Assembly (NCBI GenBank): GCA_000720805.1 | Contig: JODI01000006.1 | Coordinates: 106,500 to 170,499, forward strand | Direction of reading: 5' to 3' | Length of the DNA: 64,000 nucleotides | Source of the DNA: Streptomyces violaceoruber | GTDB taxonomy: Bacteria > Actinomycetota > Actinomycetes > Streptomycetales > Streptomycetaceae | Shown: piece by piece, positions 26,159-34,082 of the stretch | How positions within the stretch are numbered: position 1 is the first letter of the stretch | How the letters are laid out: every line of letters starts with the position of its first letter | Notes under the pieces: model-generated | Databases searched by the model: none | What the model saw: the letters and a program-made list of their open reading frames with translations, nothing else | What the model was told of the DNA's origin: nothing | Translations under genes and position numbers: made by a program

Positions 26159-27262
26159 GTGCGGGAGCCGGTCGATCGCAGGCATCAGCGGATCATCGCC
26201 GCCGTTCAGTCGCGGGGCACCGCACGGGTGCGGGATCTCGCCGCCGAGCTCCAGGTCTCGGTGGTGACGCTGCGCCGGGACGTGGAGGACCTGGCCCGCG
26301 AGGGCAGACTGCGCCGCGGCCACGGTGTCGTCCACTCGACGCTGCCCACGCAGGACCTGCCCGGCAGCGGCACCGCGGGCCCGGACGGGGACATGGTGGC
26401 GGTGGTGGTGCCGGAGCGGCACTCGTACCTGTACGAGACGCTGCACGGCGCGCGTACGGTGCTCGAGGAGGCCGGGATGCGCATCGCGCTGCACATCGCG
26501 CCGCAGGTCGCCGGGGCGGAGCGCCCGCTGGTGGAGCGGGCGCTCGCGGACGGCGCACGGGGTCTGCTGCTGGCGCCGCGCTGGCGTACCCCGGCCGTCG
26601 AGGAGGCCGACTACGGATGGCTGTCCGCGCTGGAGGTGCCGGCGGTGCTGATGGAGCGGCGACCACCGGCCGGCAGCGCGCTGCACGCGCTGGACTCGGT
26701 GTGTTCGGACCACTGGTACGGCGCGCATCTCGCGGTGGAGCACCTGGTGGGGCTCGGCCACCGGCGGATCGTGTTCGCCACCCGGGACGACAGTCCGACC
26801 GCACGGAGTCTGCGGGCCTCCTTCACCCGGATCGCAACGGCGCATCCGCTGGTGGAGGAGTGGGCGTGGGCGCTGAGTTCGAAGGACGCCGGCAAGGACG
26901 GGCCGTACGCGGCGCACGAGACGGCGGACGTGCCGACGCTGCTGCGCAAGCTGGGTGCGACGGCGGCGGTGGTGCACGGCGACGTGGACGCGCTGATGGC
27001 CGTCCAGGGGCTGGCGGAGAACGGTGTCCGGGTGCCGGAGGACTGCTCGGTCGTGGCGTACGACGACGTGCTCGCGGGGCTGGGCACCATCCCGCTCACC
27101 GCGGTGGCCCCGCCGAAGACGGAGGTCGGGCGGGTGGCGGCGGAACTGCTCCTGCACCGCCTGGCGGGCGGGCACGGCACCGGGTCGCCGACGGTGCGCC
27201 GCGTCGAGTTGCTGCCGTCGCTGACGGTGCGGGGTTCGACGGCGGAACCGATCGCTCCGTAG
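26159..27262 (+). CDS. Hybrid regulator: DeoR-type HTH with LacI-type sensor
   Basis: A 367-aa regulator. The N-terminal helix-turn-helix (RRHQRIIAAVQSRG, RVRDLAAELQVSVVTLRRDV, GRLRRGHG) is DeoR-like with its RRD recognition helix. The remaining 280 residues are a periplasmic-binding-protein type sensor as in LacI (VAVVVPERHSYLYETLHGA, HLVGLGHRRIVF, GVRVPEDCSVVAYDDVLAG, TEVGRVAAELLLHRL). GTG 26159 is chosen because GGGAGG lies five bases before it; the ATGs at 26108 and 26111 lack such a site. It stands at the head of the importer operon and is divergent from the lyase gene. It most likely represses both in response to the imported sugar. Confidence 0.88.
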   Translation: MREPVDRRHQRIIAAVQSRGTARVRDLAAELQVSVVTLRRDVEDLAREGRLRRGHGVVHSTLPTQDLPGSGTAGPDGDMVAVVVPERHSYLYETLHGARTVLEEAGMRIALHIAPQVAGAERPLVERALADGARGLLLAPRWRTPAVEEADYGWLSALEVPAVLMERRPPAGSALHALDSVCSDHWYGAHLAVEHLVGLGHRRIVFATRDDSPTARSLRASFTRIATAHPLVEEWAWALSSKDAGKDGPYAAHETADVPTLLRKLGATAAVVHGDVDALMAVQGLAENGVRVPEDCSVVAYDDVLAGLGTIPLTAVAPPKTEVGRVAAELLLHRLAGGHGTGSPTVRRVELLPSLTVRGSTAEPIAP

Positions 27263-27386
27263 CAATGAGCGTTTGACCGCTTTATTTTCTTCTGATCGAT
27301 CTATTGACCGTTTGCGGTCGGTCCTTGAGGATTCCCGTGTCCCGAACCGTCGTGCCAGTCAGGCACGCAGAGCCGCGGGAGGCGCC

Positions 27387-28718
27387 ATGCTCGGCCGGCC
27401 CAGTCGCCGATCCGTGCTCGCCGCGACGGCCGCCGTACCACTCGCAGGTGCCCTGAGCGCCTGCAGCGGATCGTCGGATTCGTCGTTGCGCAGCACGGGC
27501 AAGACCACGCGCGTCACCTTCTGGTCCGCCCTGCGCGGCAGCCAGGAAGTGGTCGACGCCTTCAACAAGACCCACGACCACATTCAGGTCGACTTCCAGC
27601 AGATCCCGTCCGGAACCCAGGGCGGCTACGCGAAGCTCAGCAACGCGGCCCGGGCCGGCAACGCCCCCGACGTCGCCACCATCGAGTACCCGCAGATCCC
27701 CGGGTTCGCCATCGACGGCGTCGCCCGGGACATCACCGACCTGGTCAGCGACCGTCTGCGCCGCAAGCTGCTGCCGCAGGCGCTCGGGCTGACCACCTTC
27801 GAGGGGCGGACCTTCAGCGTTCCGCTGGACGTCGAGCCCATGGTGATGCACTACCGCACCGACCTGTTCGACCGTTACGGCCTTCAAGTCCCGCGCACCT
27901 GGGACGAGTTCGCGGAACTCGCCGGCACGGTGCACCGCAAGGCCCCGGACCAGCGACTGGTGCTCTTCCCCACGGACGGGGGGACCCAGTTCGCCGCGTA
28001 CTCCTGGCAGGCGGGCGCGCAGTGGTTCGACACCGGCAAGGGAGCCTGGAACGTCTCCCTCGCCGACGCGCCCACCCGGCGCGTGGCCGCGTACTGGCAG
28101 CGACTCATCGACCGCGACGACGTGTTCATGAACGCCGTCGAGAGCAGACAGTTCGACGCGCAGGTCGCCGACGGGCTGGTGCTGACCCGGCTCAGCGGTG
28201 CCTGGGAGGCCGGCGCCCAGATGAGAAAGGTTCCCGCACAGAAGGGCAAGTGGCGGATCGCGCCCCTGCCGCAGTGGGACAGCGGGCGTCCGTCCGTCGG
28301 CACGCACGGCGGCTCCACGTTCGCCGTCACCAAGGACTGCCGGGTGCCGGAGGCCGCGATGGAGTTCATCGAGTGGCAGGTGTCCCATCCGGACTCCCTG
28401 CGCGCCCGCCTCTCCAGCGGCACCAGCAGCCAGTACCCGGCGGCCACCGCGCTGATCGCCGTCGGCCGCGAGGCGTTCGACCGCTCCTACTACGGCGGCC
28501 AGGACATCTACGCACTCTTCCAGCAGGAGGCCGACAAGATCCGGGACAGCTGGGTGTGGGGTCCGCGGATGACCGCCACGCTGCGGGTCATGCAGGACAA
28601 CTTCGCCCGCGCGAGCGGCGGCCAGGGCTCCCTCATCGACTCCGTGCGCGCGGCCCAGGACGGCACCATGCCCGACCTCAAGGCCCTGGGCCTGTCCACC
28701 ACCCAGCACAGCACCTGA
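27387..28718 (+). CDS. Sugar ABC transporter substrate-binding lipoprotein
   Basis: A 443-aa binding protein of the carbohydrate (CUT1) family. The N-terminus has twin arginines (SRRSVLAATAAVP) and a lipobox (LAGALSAC), so it is exported, possibly by Tat, and lipid-anchored outside the membrane. Motifs include VTFWSALRGSQEVVDAFNK, APDVATIEYPQIP and FEGRTFSVPLDVEPMVMHYR. ATG 27387 follows GGGAGG. It precedes two permeases in the same operon. The ligand cannot be deduced, although the co-encoded acid dehydrogenase, lyase-family enzyme and DUF2264 protein hint at an acidic or deoxy sugar or an oligosaccharide. Confidence 0.92.
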   Translation: MLGRPSRRSVLAATAAVPLAGALSACSGSSDSSLRSTGKTTRVTFWSALRGSQEVVDAFNKTHDHIQVDFQQIPSGTQGGYAKLSNAARAGNAPDVATIEYPQIPGFAIDGVARDITDLVSDRLRRKLLPQALGLTTFEGRTFSVPLDVEPMVMHYRTDLFDRYGLQVPRTWDEFAELAGTVHRKAPDQRLVLFPTDGGTQFAAYSWQAGAQWFDTGKGAWNVSLADAPTRRVAAYWQRLIDRDDVFMNAVESRQFDAQVADGLVLTRLSGAWEAGAQMRKVPAQKGKWRIAPLPQWDSGRPSVGTHGGSTFAVTKDCRVPEAAMEFIEWQVSHPDSLRARLSSGTSSQYPAATALIAVGREAFDRSYYGGQDIYALFQQEADKIRDSWVWGPRMTATLRVMQDNFARASGGQGSLIDSVRAAQDGTMPDLKALGLSTTQHST

Positions 28719-28746
28719 GCCGCCCGAAAGGCAGGTGAACTCCCCC

Positions 28747-29724
28747 ATGACCGCGACCACCCAGCACCCGGTGCCGGCCACCGCACCGCCCACGGCCGCA
28801 CCGGCCTCCGGCCCCCGCTCCCGCAAGGCTGCCCGCCGCCGTCAACTAGCCGCCTGCGGCGTGCTGATGACGCCCTTCTTCGCCCTGCTGGTGACCGTCT
28901 TCCTGATCCCCGTCGGCACCGCCGTCTATCTCAGCTTCTTCAGCGACGACCAGCCCGGCCTCGGCTTCGGCCCCGAGCGCAGCGTCTTCGTCGGCCTGCG
29001 CAGCTACACGGCGGTCCTCACCGACCCGACGTTCCTCGGCGGCCTCGGCACCGTCGCCCTGTACTGCCTGATCTACATCCCGCTCATGGTCGTCGGCGCC
29101 CTCGCCCTCGCGCTGCTGCTGGACTCCGGTGTCGTCCGGCTGCGCGCCTGGGCACAGTTGGGGCTGTTCCTGCCGCACGCGGTGCCCGGCATCATCGCCG
29201 CCCTGATCTGGCTGTACCTCTACACGCCCGGCATCAGCCCGATCATCGACCTGTTCGCCCAGGCCGACATCACCATCGACTTCCTCGGCGTGCACACCGT
29301 GATCCCGTCCATCGTGAACATCGCCCTGTGGAGCAACCTCGGCTACAACATGGTGGTCTTCTACGCCGCGCTGCAGGCCGTGCCCCGCGAGGTGATCGAG
29401 GCCTCCGTGGTCGACGGCGCCGGGCCGGTGCGCACGGCGCTGCAGGTCAAGACGCCGCTGGTGCGCGCCTCGATCGTGATGGTGGCGATGTTCACCCTGA
29501 TCTGGGCGCTGCAGCTGTTCACCGAGCCCGTGCTGCTCAGCCAGTCCTCCCCGATGATCAGCTCCCGGTTCTCGCCGAGCATGTACATCTACGACGCGGC
29601 CTTCACCCGCAACAACTACAGCCTCGCGGCGGCCGCCTCGGTCGTGCTGCTGCTGTTCACGATCGCCCTGTCCTACGGCGTCACCCGCTGGACCAGCCGC
29701 GCCGACGCCCAGGAGGTCCGATGA
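28747..29724 (+). CDS. Sugar ABC transporter permease (MalF type)
   Basis: A 325-aa inner-membrane subunit with six predicted helices. It has a basic cytoplasmic N-terminus (SGPRSRKAARRRQ) and the EAA loop VPREVIEASVVDGAGPVRTALQ that contacts the ATPase. It lies 28 bp after the binding-protein gene; ATG 28747 is used, though GTG 28735 is in frame. Its stop overlaps the start of the next permease (ATGA). No ATPase gene is in the operon; in Streptomyces such CUT1 importers typically share the general ATPase MsiK encoded elsewhere. Confidence 0.93.
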   Translation: MTATTQHPVPATAPPTAAPASGPRSRKAARRRQLAACGVLMTPFFALLVTVFLIPVGTAVYLSFFSDDQPGLGFGPERSVFVGLRSYTAVLTDPTFLGGLGTVALYCLIYIPLMVVGALALALLLDSGVVRLRAWAQLGLFLPHAVPGIIAALIWLYLYTPGISPIIDLFAQADITIDFLGVHTVIPSIVNIALWSNLGYNMVVFYAALQAVPREVIEASVVDGAGPVRTALQVKTPLVRASIVMVAMFTLIWALQLFTEPVLLSQSSPMISSRFSPSMYIYDAAFTRNNYSLAAAASVVLLLFTIALSYGVTRWTSRADAQEVR

Positions 29725-30584
29725 GCGCCACCGACAGCACCCTGCTGCGCCCGCGACTGCTCGGCCGTACGACGGTCAACGCCGTCGTCCTCATCTCCGT
29801 CCTGTACACCCTGCTGCCCGTACTGTGGCTGGTGCTCGCCGCGTCCAAGGGCCCGGACGCCCTGTTCGGCAGCGATCTGCTGTCGCTGAAGGACTTCTCC
29901 TTCGGGCAGAACCTGCGCGACCTGTTCGCCATGGACGACGGCCAGTACGGGCGCTGGTACCTCAACAGCCTGCTGTACGCGGTGCTGGGCGCCGGCGTCG
30001 GCGCGCTGGTGAGCGTCGCGGCCGGCTACGCCTTCGACAAGTACCGCTTCCAGCACAAGGAGAAGCTGTTCGGCCTGGTGCTCGCGGCGGTGATGGTCCC
30101 GCAGACCGTGCTGGCGCTGCCCCTGTATCTGATCGCCTCGAAGACCGGGCTCGTCAACACCTTCTGGGCGGTGTTCATCCCGGTGCTGTTCAACCCGTTC
30201 GGCGTCTACCTCGGCCGGATCTTCAGCCAGGGCTACGTGCCCGACGAGGTGCTGGAGGCGGCGCGCATGGACGGCGCGGGCGAGCTGGTCGCGTACTTCA
30301 GGGTGGCGCTGCGGATGCTCGGGCCCGGACTGGTGACCGTGTTCCTGTTCCAGCTGACCACCATCTGGAACAACTTCTTCCTGCCCATGGTGATGCTGTC
30401 CGACCAGGACCTGTATCCGGTGAGCCTCGGCCTGTACCAGTGGAACAGTTCGGCGTCCGTGTCGCCCGAGTACTATCCCGTGGTGATCATGGGTTCGCTG
30501 CTCGCCGTCCTGCCGCTGATCCTCGCGTTCATCCTGCTCCAGCGGTTCTGGCGCGGCGGTCTGACCGCCGGAGCCGTCAAGTGA
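29721..30584 (+). CDS. Sugar ABC transporter permease (MalG type)
   Basis: A 287-aa membrane subunit with six helices. The EAA loop is VPDEVLEAARMDGAGELVAYFRVAL, and the C-terminus ends LQRFWRGGLTAGAVK as in MalG-like proteins. AGGAGG lies at 29712-29717, and the ATG overlaps the previous stop, indicating coupled translation. It forms the heteromeric channel with the upstream permease. The following dehydrogenase starts inside its stop codon (GTGA), so permeases and catabolic enzymes form one transcript. Confidence 0.93.
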   Translation: MSATDSTLLRPRLLGRTTVNAVVLISVLYTLLPVLWLVLAASKGPDALFGSDLLSLKDFSFGQNLRDLFAMDDGQYGRWYLNSLLYAVLGAGVGALVSVAAGYAFDKYRFQHKEKLFGLVLAAVMVPQTVLALPLYLIASKTGLVNTFWAVFIPVLFNPFGVYLGRIFSQGYVPDEVLEAARMDGAGELVAYFRVALRMLGPGLVTVFLFQLTTIWNNFFLPMVMLSDQDLYPVSLGLYQWNSSASVSPEYYPVVIMGSLLAVLPLILAFILLQRFWRGGLTAGAVK

Positions 30585-31594
30585 CCGCGCACCGGCCCCG
30601 AGCCGCCCTGGCCATGGCCCAGGACACCGCCCGGGCCGTCCTGGATCCCGCCTCGCTCGACGCCCTCCGCGCGATCTGCGACCTCGCCCCGCTGCCGGCC
30701 CTCGACGACCTGACCACCCCGCGGGCCCGCGACGTGCTCGCCGATGTGGAGGTGCTGGTCACCGGCTGGGGCTGCCCGCCGCTGGACGCGTCGGTGCTGC
30801 GGGACGCGCCCCGGCTGCGGGCCGTGGTGCACACCGCGGGCAGCGTGCGCGGGTTCGTCACCGACGCGTGCTGGGAGCGCGGCATCGAGGTGTCCTCGGC
30901 CGCCGCGGCGAACGCCCTGCCGGTGGCCGAGTACACCCTCGCGATGATCCTGCTCACCGGCAAGCGTGTCCTGGAACGGGCCCGCGACTACGGGGCCTCC
31001 CGGCGCCGGGGGAACTGGCTGCACACGCCCCACGACATCGGCAACTACCGCCGCACCGTGGGCATCCTGTCCGCGTCGCTCATCGGCCGCCGGGTCATCG
31101 AGCTGCTGCGCCCGCACGAGGTCCGGGTGCTGCTGCACGACCCGTACGTCTCCGACGCCGACGCGGCCGAACTCGGCGTGGAGCGCGTGGAGTTGGCGGA
31201 GCTGTTCGCCCGCTGCGACACCGTCAGCGTGCACACCCCGCTGCTGCCCGCGACACGCGGACTGGTGAGCCGTACGCTGATCGACTCCATGCCCGCCGAC
31301 GCGGTGCTGATCAACACCGCGCGCGGCGCGGTCGTCGACCAGGACGCGCTCACCGACGCGGTCCTGGCGGGCCGCATCCGGGCGGTCCTCGATGTCACCG
31401 ATCCCGAAGTGCTGCCGTCCGAGCATCCGTTGTGGCGCTGCGAGAACGCGCTCATCACCCCGCACCTGGCCGGCTCCCAGGGCAACGAATGGCGCCGGCT
31501 GGCCGATCACGCGCTCGCCGAGATCGCCCGGTGGACCTCCGGTGACGGGTTCCGGCACCCCGTACGACGCGAAAGGCTGGCCTTCCTCGCATGA
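30581..31594 (+). CDS. D-isomer-specific 2-hydroxyacid dehydrogenase family protein
   Basis: A 337-aa NAD(P)-dependent enzyme. The substrate domain includes VLVTGWGCPPLD and VHTAGSVRGFVTD. The nucleotide domain includes RTVGILSASLIGRRVIELL, where the usual GxGxxG is changed to GILSASLIG, then CDTVSVHTPLLPATRGLV, LINTARGAVVDQDAL and ITPHLAGSQGNE with the catalytic His. The altered glycine motif may reduce or change cofactor binding. The GTG start overlaps the permease stop, and its own stop overlaps the DUF2264 start. In this operon it probably reduces or oxidises an intermediate from the imported compound. Confidence 0.88.
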   Translation: MTAHRPRAALAMAQDTARAVLDPASLDALRAICDLAPLPALDDLTTPRARDVLADVEVLVTGWGCPPLDASVLRDAPRLRAVVHTAGSVRGFVTDACWERGIEVSSAAAANALPVAEYTLAMILLTGKRVLERARDYGASRRRGNWLHTPHDIGNYRRTVGILSASLIGRRVIELLRPHEVRVLLHDPYVSDADAAELGVERVELAELFARCDTVSVHTPLLPATRGLVSRTLIDSMPADAVLINTARGAVVDQDALTDAVLAGRIRAVLDVTDPEVLPSEHPLWRCENALITPHLAGSQGNEWRRLADHALAEIARWTSGDGFRHPVRRERLAFLA

Positions 31595-33486
31595 GCATCC
31601 CGTTCGAACTGCCCGCTCAGGACCGCGAGTCGAGCCCGTACACCGGCTACACCCGGGCCCACTGGGAAGCGGTGGCCGACGGACTGCTGACGGCTGCGTG
31701 GCGCTGGAGCACACCCGGCGGCGCGCTGCTCGACCTGCCCGGCCGGCCCTCGCGCTCGGGCGTGCGCTCCGACGGTCTGGAGGGCTACGCCCGGACGTTC
31801 CTCGCCGCCGCCTTCCGGGTGGCCGGGGCGGACGGCGACGATCCGCACGGCTGGCTCGACCGCTACGCGCGGGGTCTCGCCGCGGGCACCCGCACCCCCG
31901 GCCGCGACGACACGGAATCCTGGCCGCTGATCCTCGACCACCACGTCCAGGGCCAGCCCATGGTCGAGTCGGCGTCGGTCGCGCTCGGGCTGCGGCTGAC
32001 GGCGCCCTGGCTGTGGAAGCACCTCGACGACGACGTACGGGACCGGGCGGAGGAGTGGCTGCGCGGGGCCCTGCGGCACACGCCCGCGCCGAACAACTGG
32101 TACCTCTTCCCCTACACGGTGGCCGGCTTCCTGGAGTCGGTCGGCCGAGGGGACGCCGAGACGGCGGCCGTGCGGGAACGCGCGCTGGAGCTGATGGAGA
32201 CCTGGTACCGGGGCGACGGCTGGTACGCCGACGGCGACGGACGCGCCTTCGACCACTACAACGGCTGGGCGCTGCACCTGTACCCGGTGCTCGACGCCCA
32301 CCTCGGCGGCGACACCGACCTGGCCGCCCGCTACGGCCCCCGGCTGCGCGCCCACCTGGACGGCTTCGCGCTGACGTTCGGAGCGGACGGGGCGCCGATG
32401 CACTTCGGCCGCTCCCTGTCGTACCGCTTCGCCGCGTCGGCCGCCGTGGGTCTGGGCGCCCTGACCGGGGACACGCCCCTGTCCCCCGGCACGTCCCGAC
32501 GGCTGGCGAGCGGCAGCCTGCGCTACTTCCTGGAGCGCGGCGCGCTCACCGACGACGGGCTGCTGAGCCTCGGCTGGCACGGCCCGCACGAGGCGACGTT
32601 GCAGTCGTACTCGGGGCCGGCGTCCCCGTACTGGGCGTCGAAGGCGTTCGTGTCGCTGCTGGCTCCCGCCGATCATCCGCTGTGGACGGCCCGCGAGGAG
32701 GCAGCGCCGGTCGAGGAGGCCGACCGAGTGCTCGCCCTGCCGGCGCCGGGGCTGCTCGTGCAGGCGACGCGCGCCGACGGCATCGTACGGCTGCACAACC
32801 ACGGCAGTGACCATGTGCGCCCGCACGAGGGCGAGGCACCGGAGGGCGACGACCCGCACTACGGGCGCCAGGCGTACTCGACCCGGACCGGCCCGACCGC
32901 GACGGGGAACCTCGCCGACAACCACCTGAGTGTGGAGGTGGAGGGGAAGGGAAGCGTCCGCAGGCGGATCCATCCCCTCGGTGCGGGGCACGGCGACGGC
33001 TGGGGCTGGGCGGCGTCGTGGCACCGGCCCGTGTTCGCCGGCGGGCCGCCGATGGTGCCCGGGCTGCGGGTGGAGAGCGTGACGGTGGCGTACGGGCGGT
33101 ACGAGCTGCGGGTGCACCGGGTGGTCGGGGCGCCGGCCGGCGCCCGCGTCACACAGACCGGCTGGGCGGTCGGCCCCGAGGAGGAGCTGGTCTCGACGCT
33201 GCACGGTCTGCACGGGTGGAGCGGTCCCGCCGAGTCGGCACGCGCGCCGCAGGGCACCGCGTACACGCGCTGGGCAAGGGTGCCGCGGCTGGCGGGAGAG
33301 GCCGGGGGTACCTCGGTGTACGCCTGTGTCGCGTCGCTGACCGGTGAGGAGGCCCCTGCCGACCCGGGCGAGGCCGTCAGGTCCGTGGCCGTCGACAGTG
33401 ACGTGGTCGAGGTGGTGTGGAGCGAGGGCGGGACGCGCACACGGATCGCCTTCGATCCGGTGCGGGTGTCTCACGAGCCTGTGTGA
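31591..33486 (+). CDS. DUF2264 protein, probable carbohydrate-active enzyme
   Basis: A 631-aa protein without signal peptide. The N-terminal 380 residues are the DUF2264 domain: YTGYTRAHWEAVADGLL, SDGLEGYARTFLAAAFRV, PAPNNWYLFPYTVAGFLE, FDHYNGWALHLYP, HFGRSLSYRFAA. The layout suggests an alpha/alpha toroid like heteropolysaccharide lyases and unsaturated glucuronyl hydrolases. The C-terminal 230 residues are beta-rich. No reaction has been proven for the family as far as I know; cytoplasmic breakdown of an imported oligosaccharide is the natural inference. Its ATG overlaps the dehydrogenase stop. It ends 12 bp from a convergent lipoprotein gene. Confidence 0.88.
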   Translation: MSIPFELPAQDRESSPYTGYTRAHWEAVADGLLTAAWRWSTPGGALLDLPGRPSRSGVRSDGLEGYARTFLAAAFRVAGADGDDPHGWLDRYARGLAAGTRTPGRDDTESWPLILDHHVQGQPMVESASVALGLRLTAPWLWKHLDDDVRDRAEEWLRGALRHTPAPNNWYLFPYTVAGFLESVGRGDAETAAVRERALELMETWYRGDGWYADGDGRAFDHYNGWALHLYPVLDAHLGGDTDLAARYGPRLRAHLDGFALTFGADGAPMHFGRSLSYRFAASAAVGLGALTGDTPLSPGTSRRLASGSLRYFLERGALTDDGLLSLGWHGPHEATLQSYSGPASPYWASKAFVSLLAPADHPLWTAREEAAPVEEADRVLALPAPGLLVQATRADGIVRLHNHGSDHVRPHEGEAPEGDDPHYGRQAYSTRTGPTATGNLADNHLSVEVEGKGSVRRRIHPLGAGHGDGWGWAASWHRPVFAGGPPMVPGLRVESVTVAYGRYELRVHRVVGAPAGARVTQTGWAVGPEEELVSTLHGLHGWSGPAESARAPQGTAYTRWARVPRLAGEAGGTSVYACVASLTGEEAPADPGEAVRSVAVDSDVVEVVWSEGGTRTRIAFDPVRVSHEPV

Positions 33487-33498
33487 GGGCGCGTCCCA

Positions 33499-33816
33499 TC
33501 AGACGTCGGGCGCGTCGACGATGTCGCCGTTCTTGTCGACGGTGTGGGTGTCCCAGTAGATGTCCCACTTGTCGTCCACGTGCTCGGGGACCTTGCCCTT
33601 CGGGTAGCGGACGTAGCCCTTCGGCGGCTCCTCGCCGTTGGACACGCAGGCACTGCCGGTGCCACCCACCGCCATCACCGGGTACTCGCCACCCCCGCAG
33701 ATCGCTTCCTCGGTCGAGCAGCCGACGAGCATCGCGCCGGCCACACCGGCGAGCGCGAGGCCCCACATGGGCCTCAGCATGCCTGGCATGGTGTGAACTC
33801 GTGTGGCACCGCGCAT
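33499..33816 (-). CDS. SCO0607-type small lipoprotein
   Basis: A 105-aa lipoprotein. The lipobox is MLVGC with Cys at about residue 33. The mature part contains ICGGGEYPVMAVGGTGSAC, GEEPPKGYVRYPKGKVPEH and DDKWDIYWDTH, the signature of a short actinomycete lipoprotein family named after S. coelicolor SCO0607; function unknown. GGGGGAG seven bases before ATG 33816 supports the start; a later ATG (residue 10 or 13) is possible. It is divergent from the carboxylase-led lipid operon, sharing the 33817-34082 promoter region, so co-regulation is possible. Confidence 0.8.
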   Translation of the reverse strand: MRGATRVHTMPGMLRPMWGLALAGVAGAMLVGCSTEEAICGGGEYPVMAVGGTGSACVSNGEEPPKGYVRYPKGKVPEHVDDKWDIYWDTHTVDKNGDIVDAPDV

Positions 33817-34082
33817 GGTTGGTCTCCCCCTCGATGGCTTGTACGACCATCCTGCGGGAGCCGGCGGGCTTGATCGTGAGTACCCGTACTCAGATGGGCC
33901 GGGTCCGCCTGCTCAAGTGCCGTGACCCGAAGGGCGCGGGAGACGCCACCGCTCCCGCGCCACCCTTGTCACCCCTGGACGAACCCGCGTCCCGCAGCAC
34001 TCACCTCAGGCAAACGCCACCCCGATCCGCCCGGTCCCGCCCTCCCCCGCTGCCATATTCGAAGGCGACTTCGGAGGTGGCT

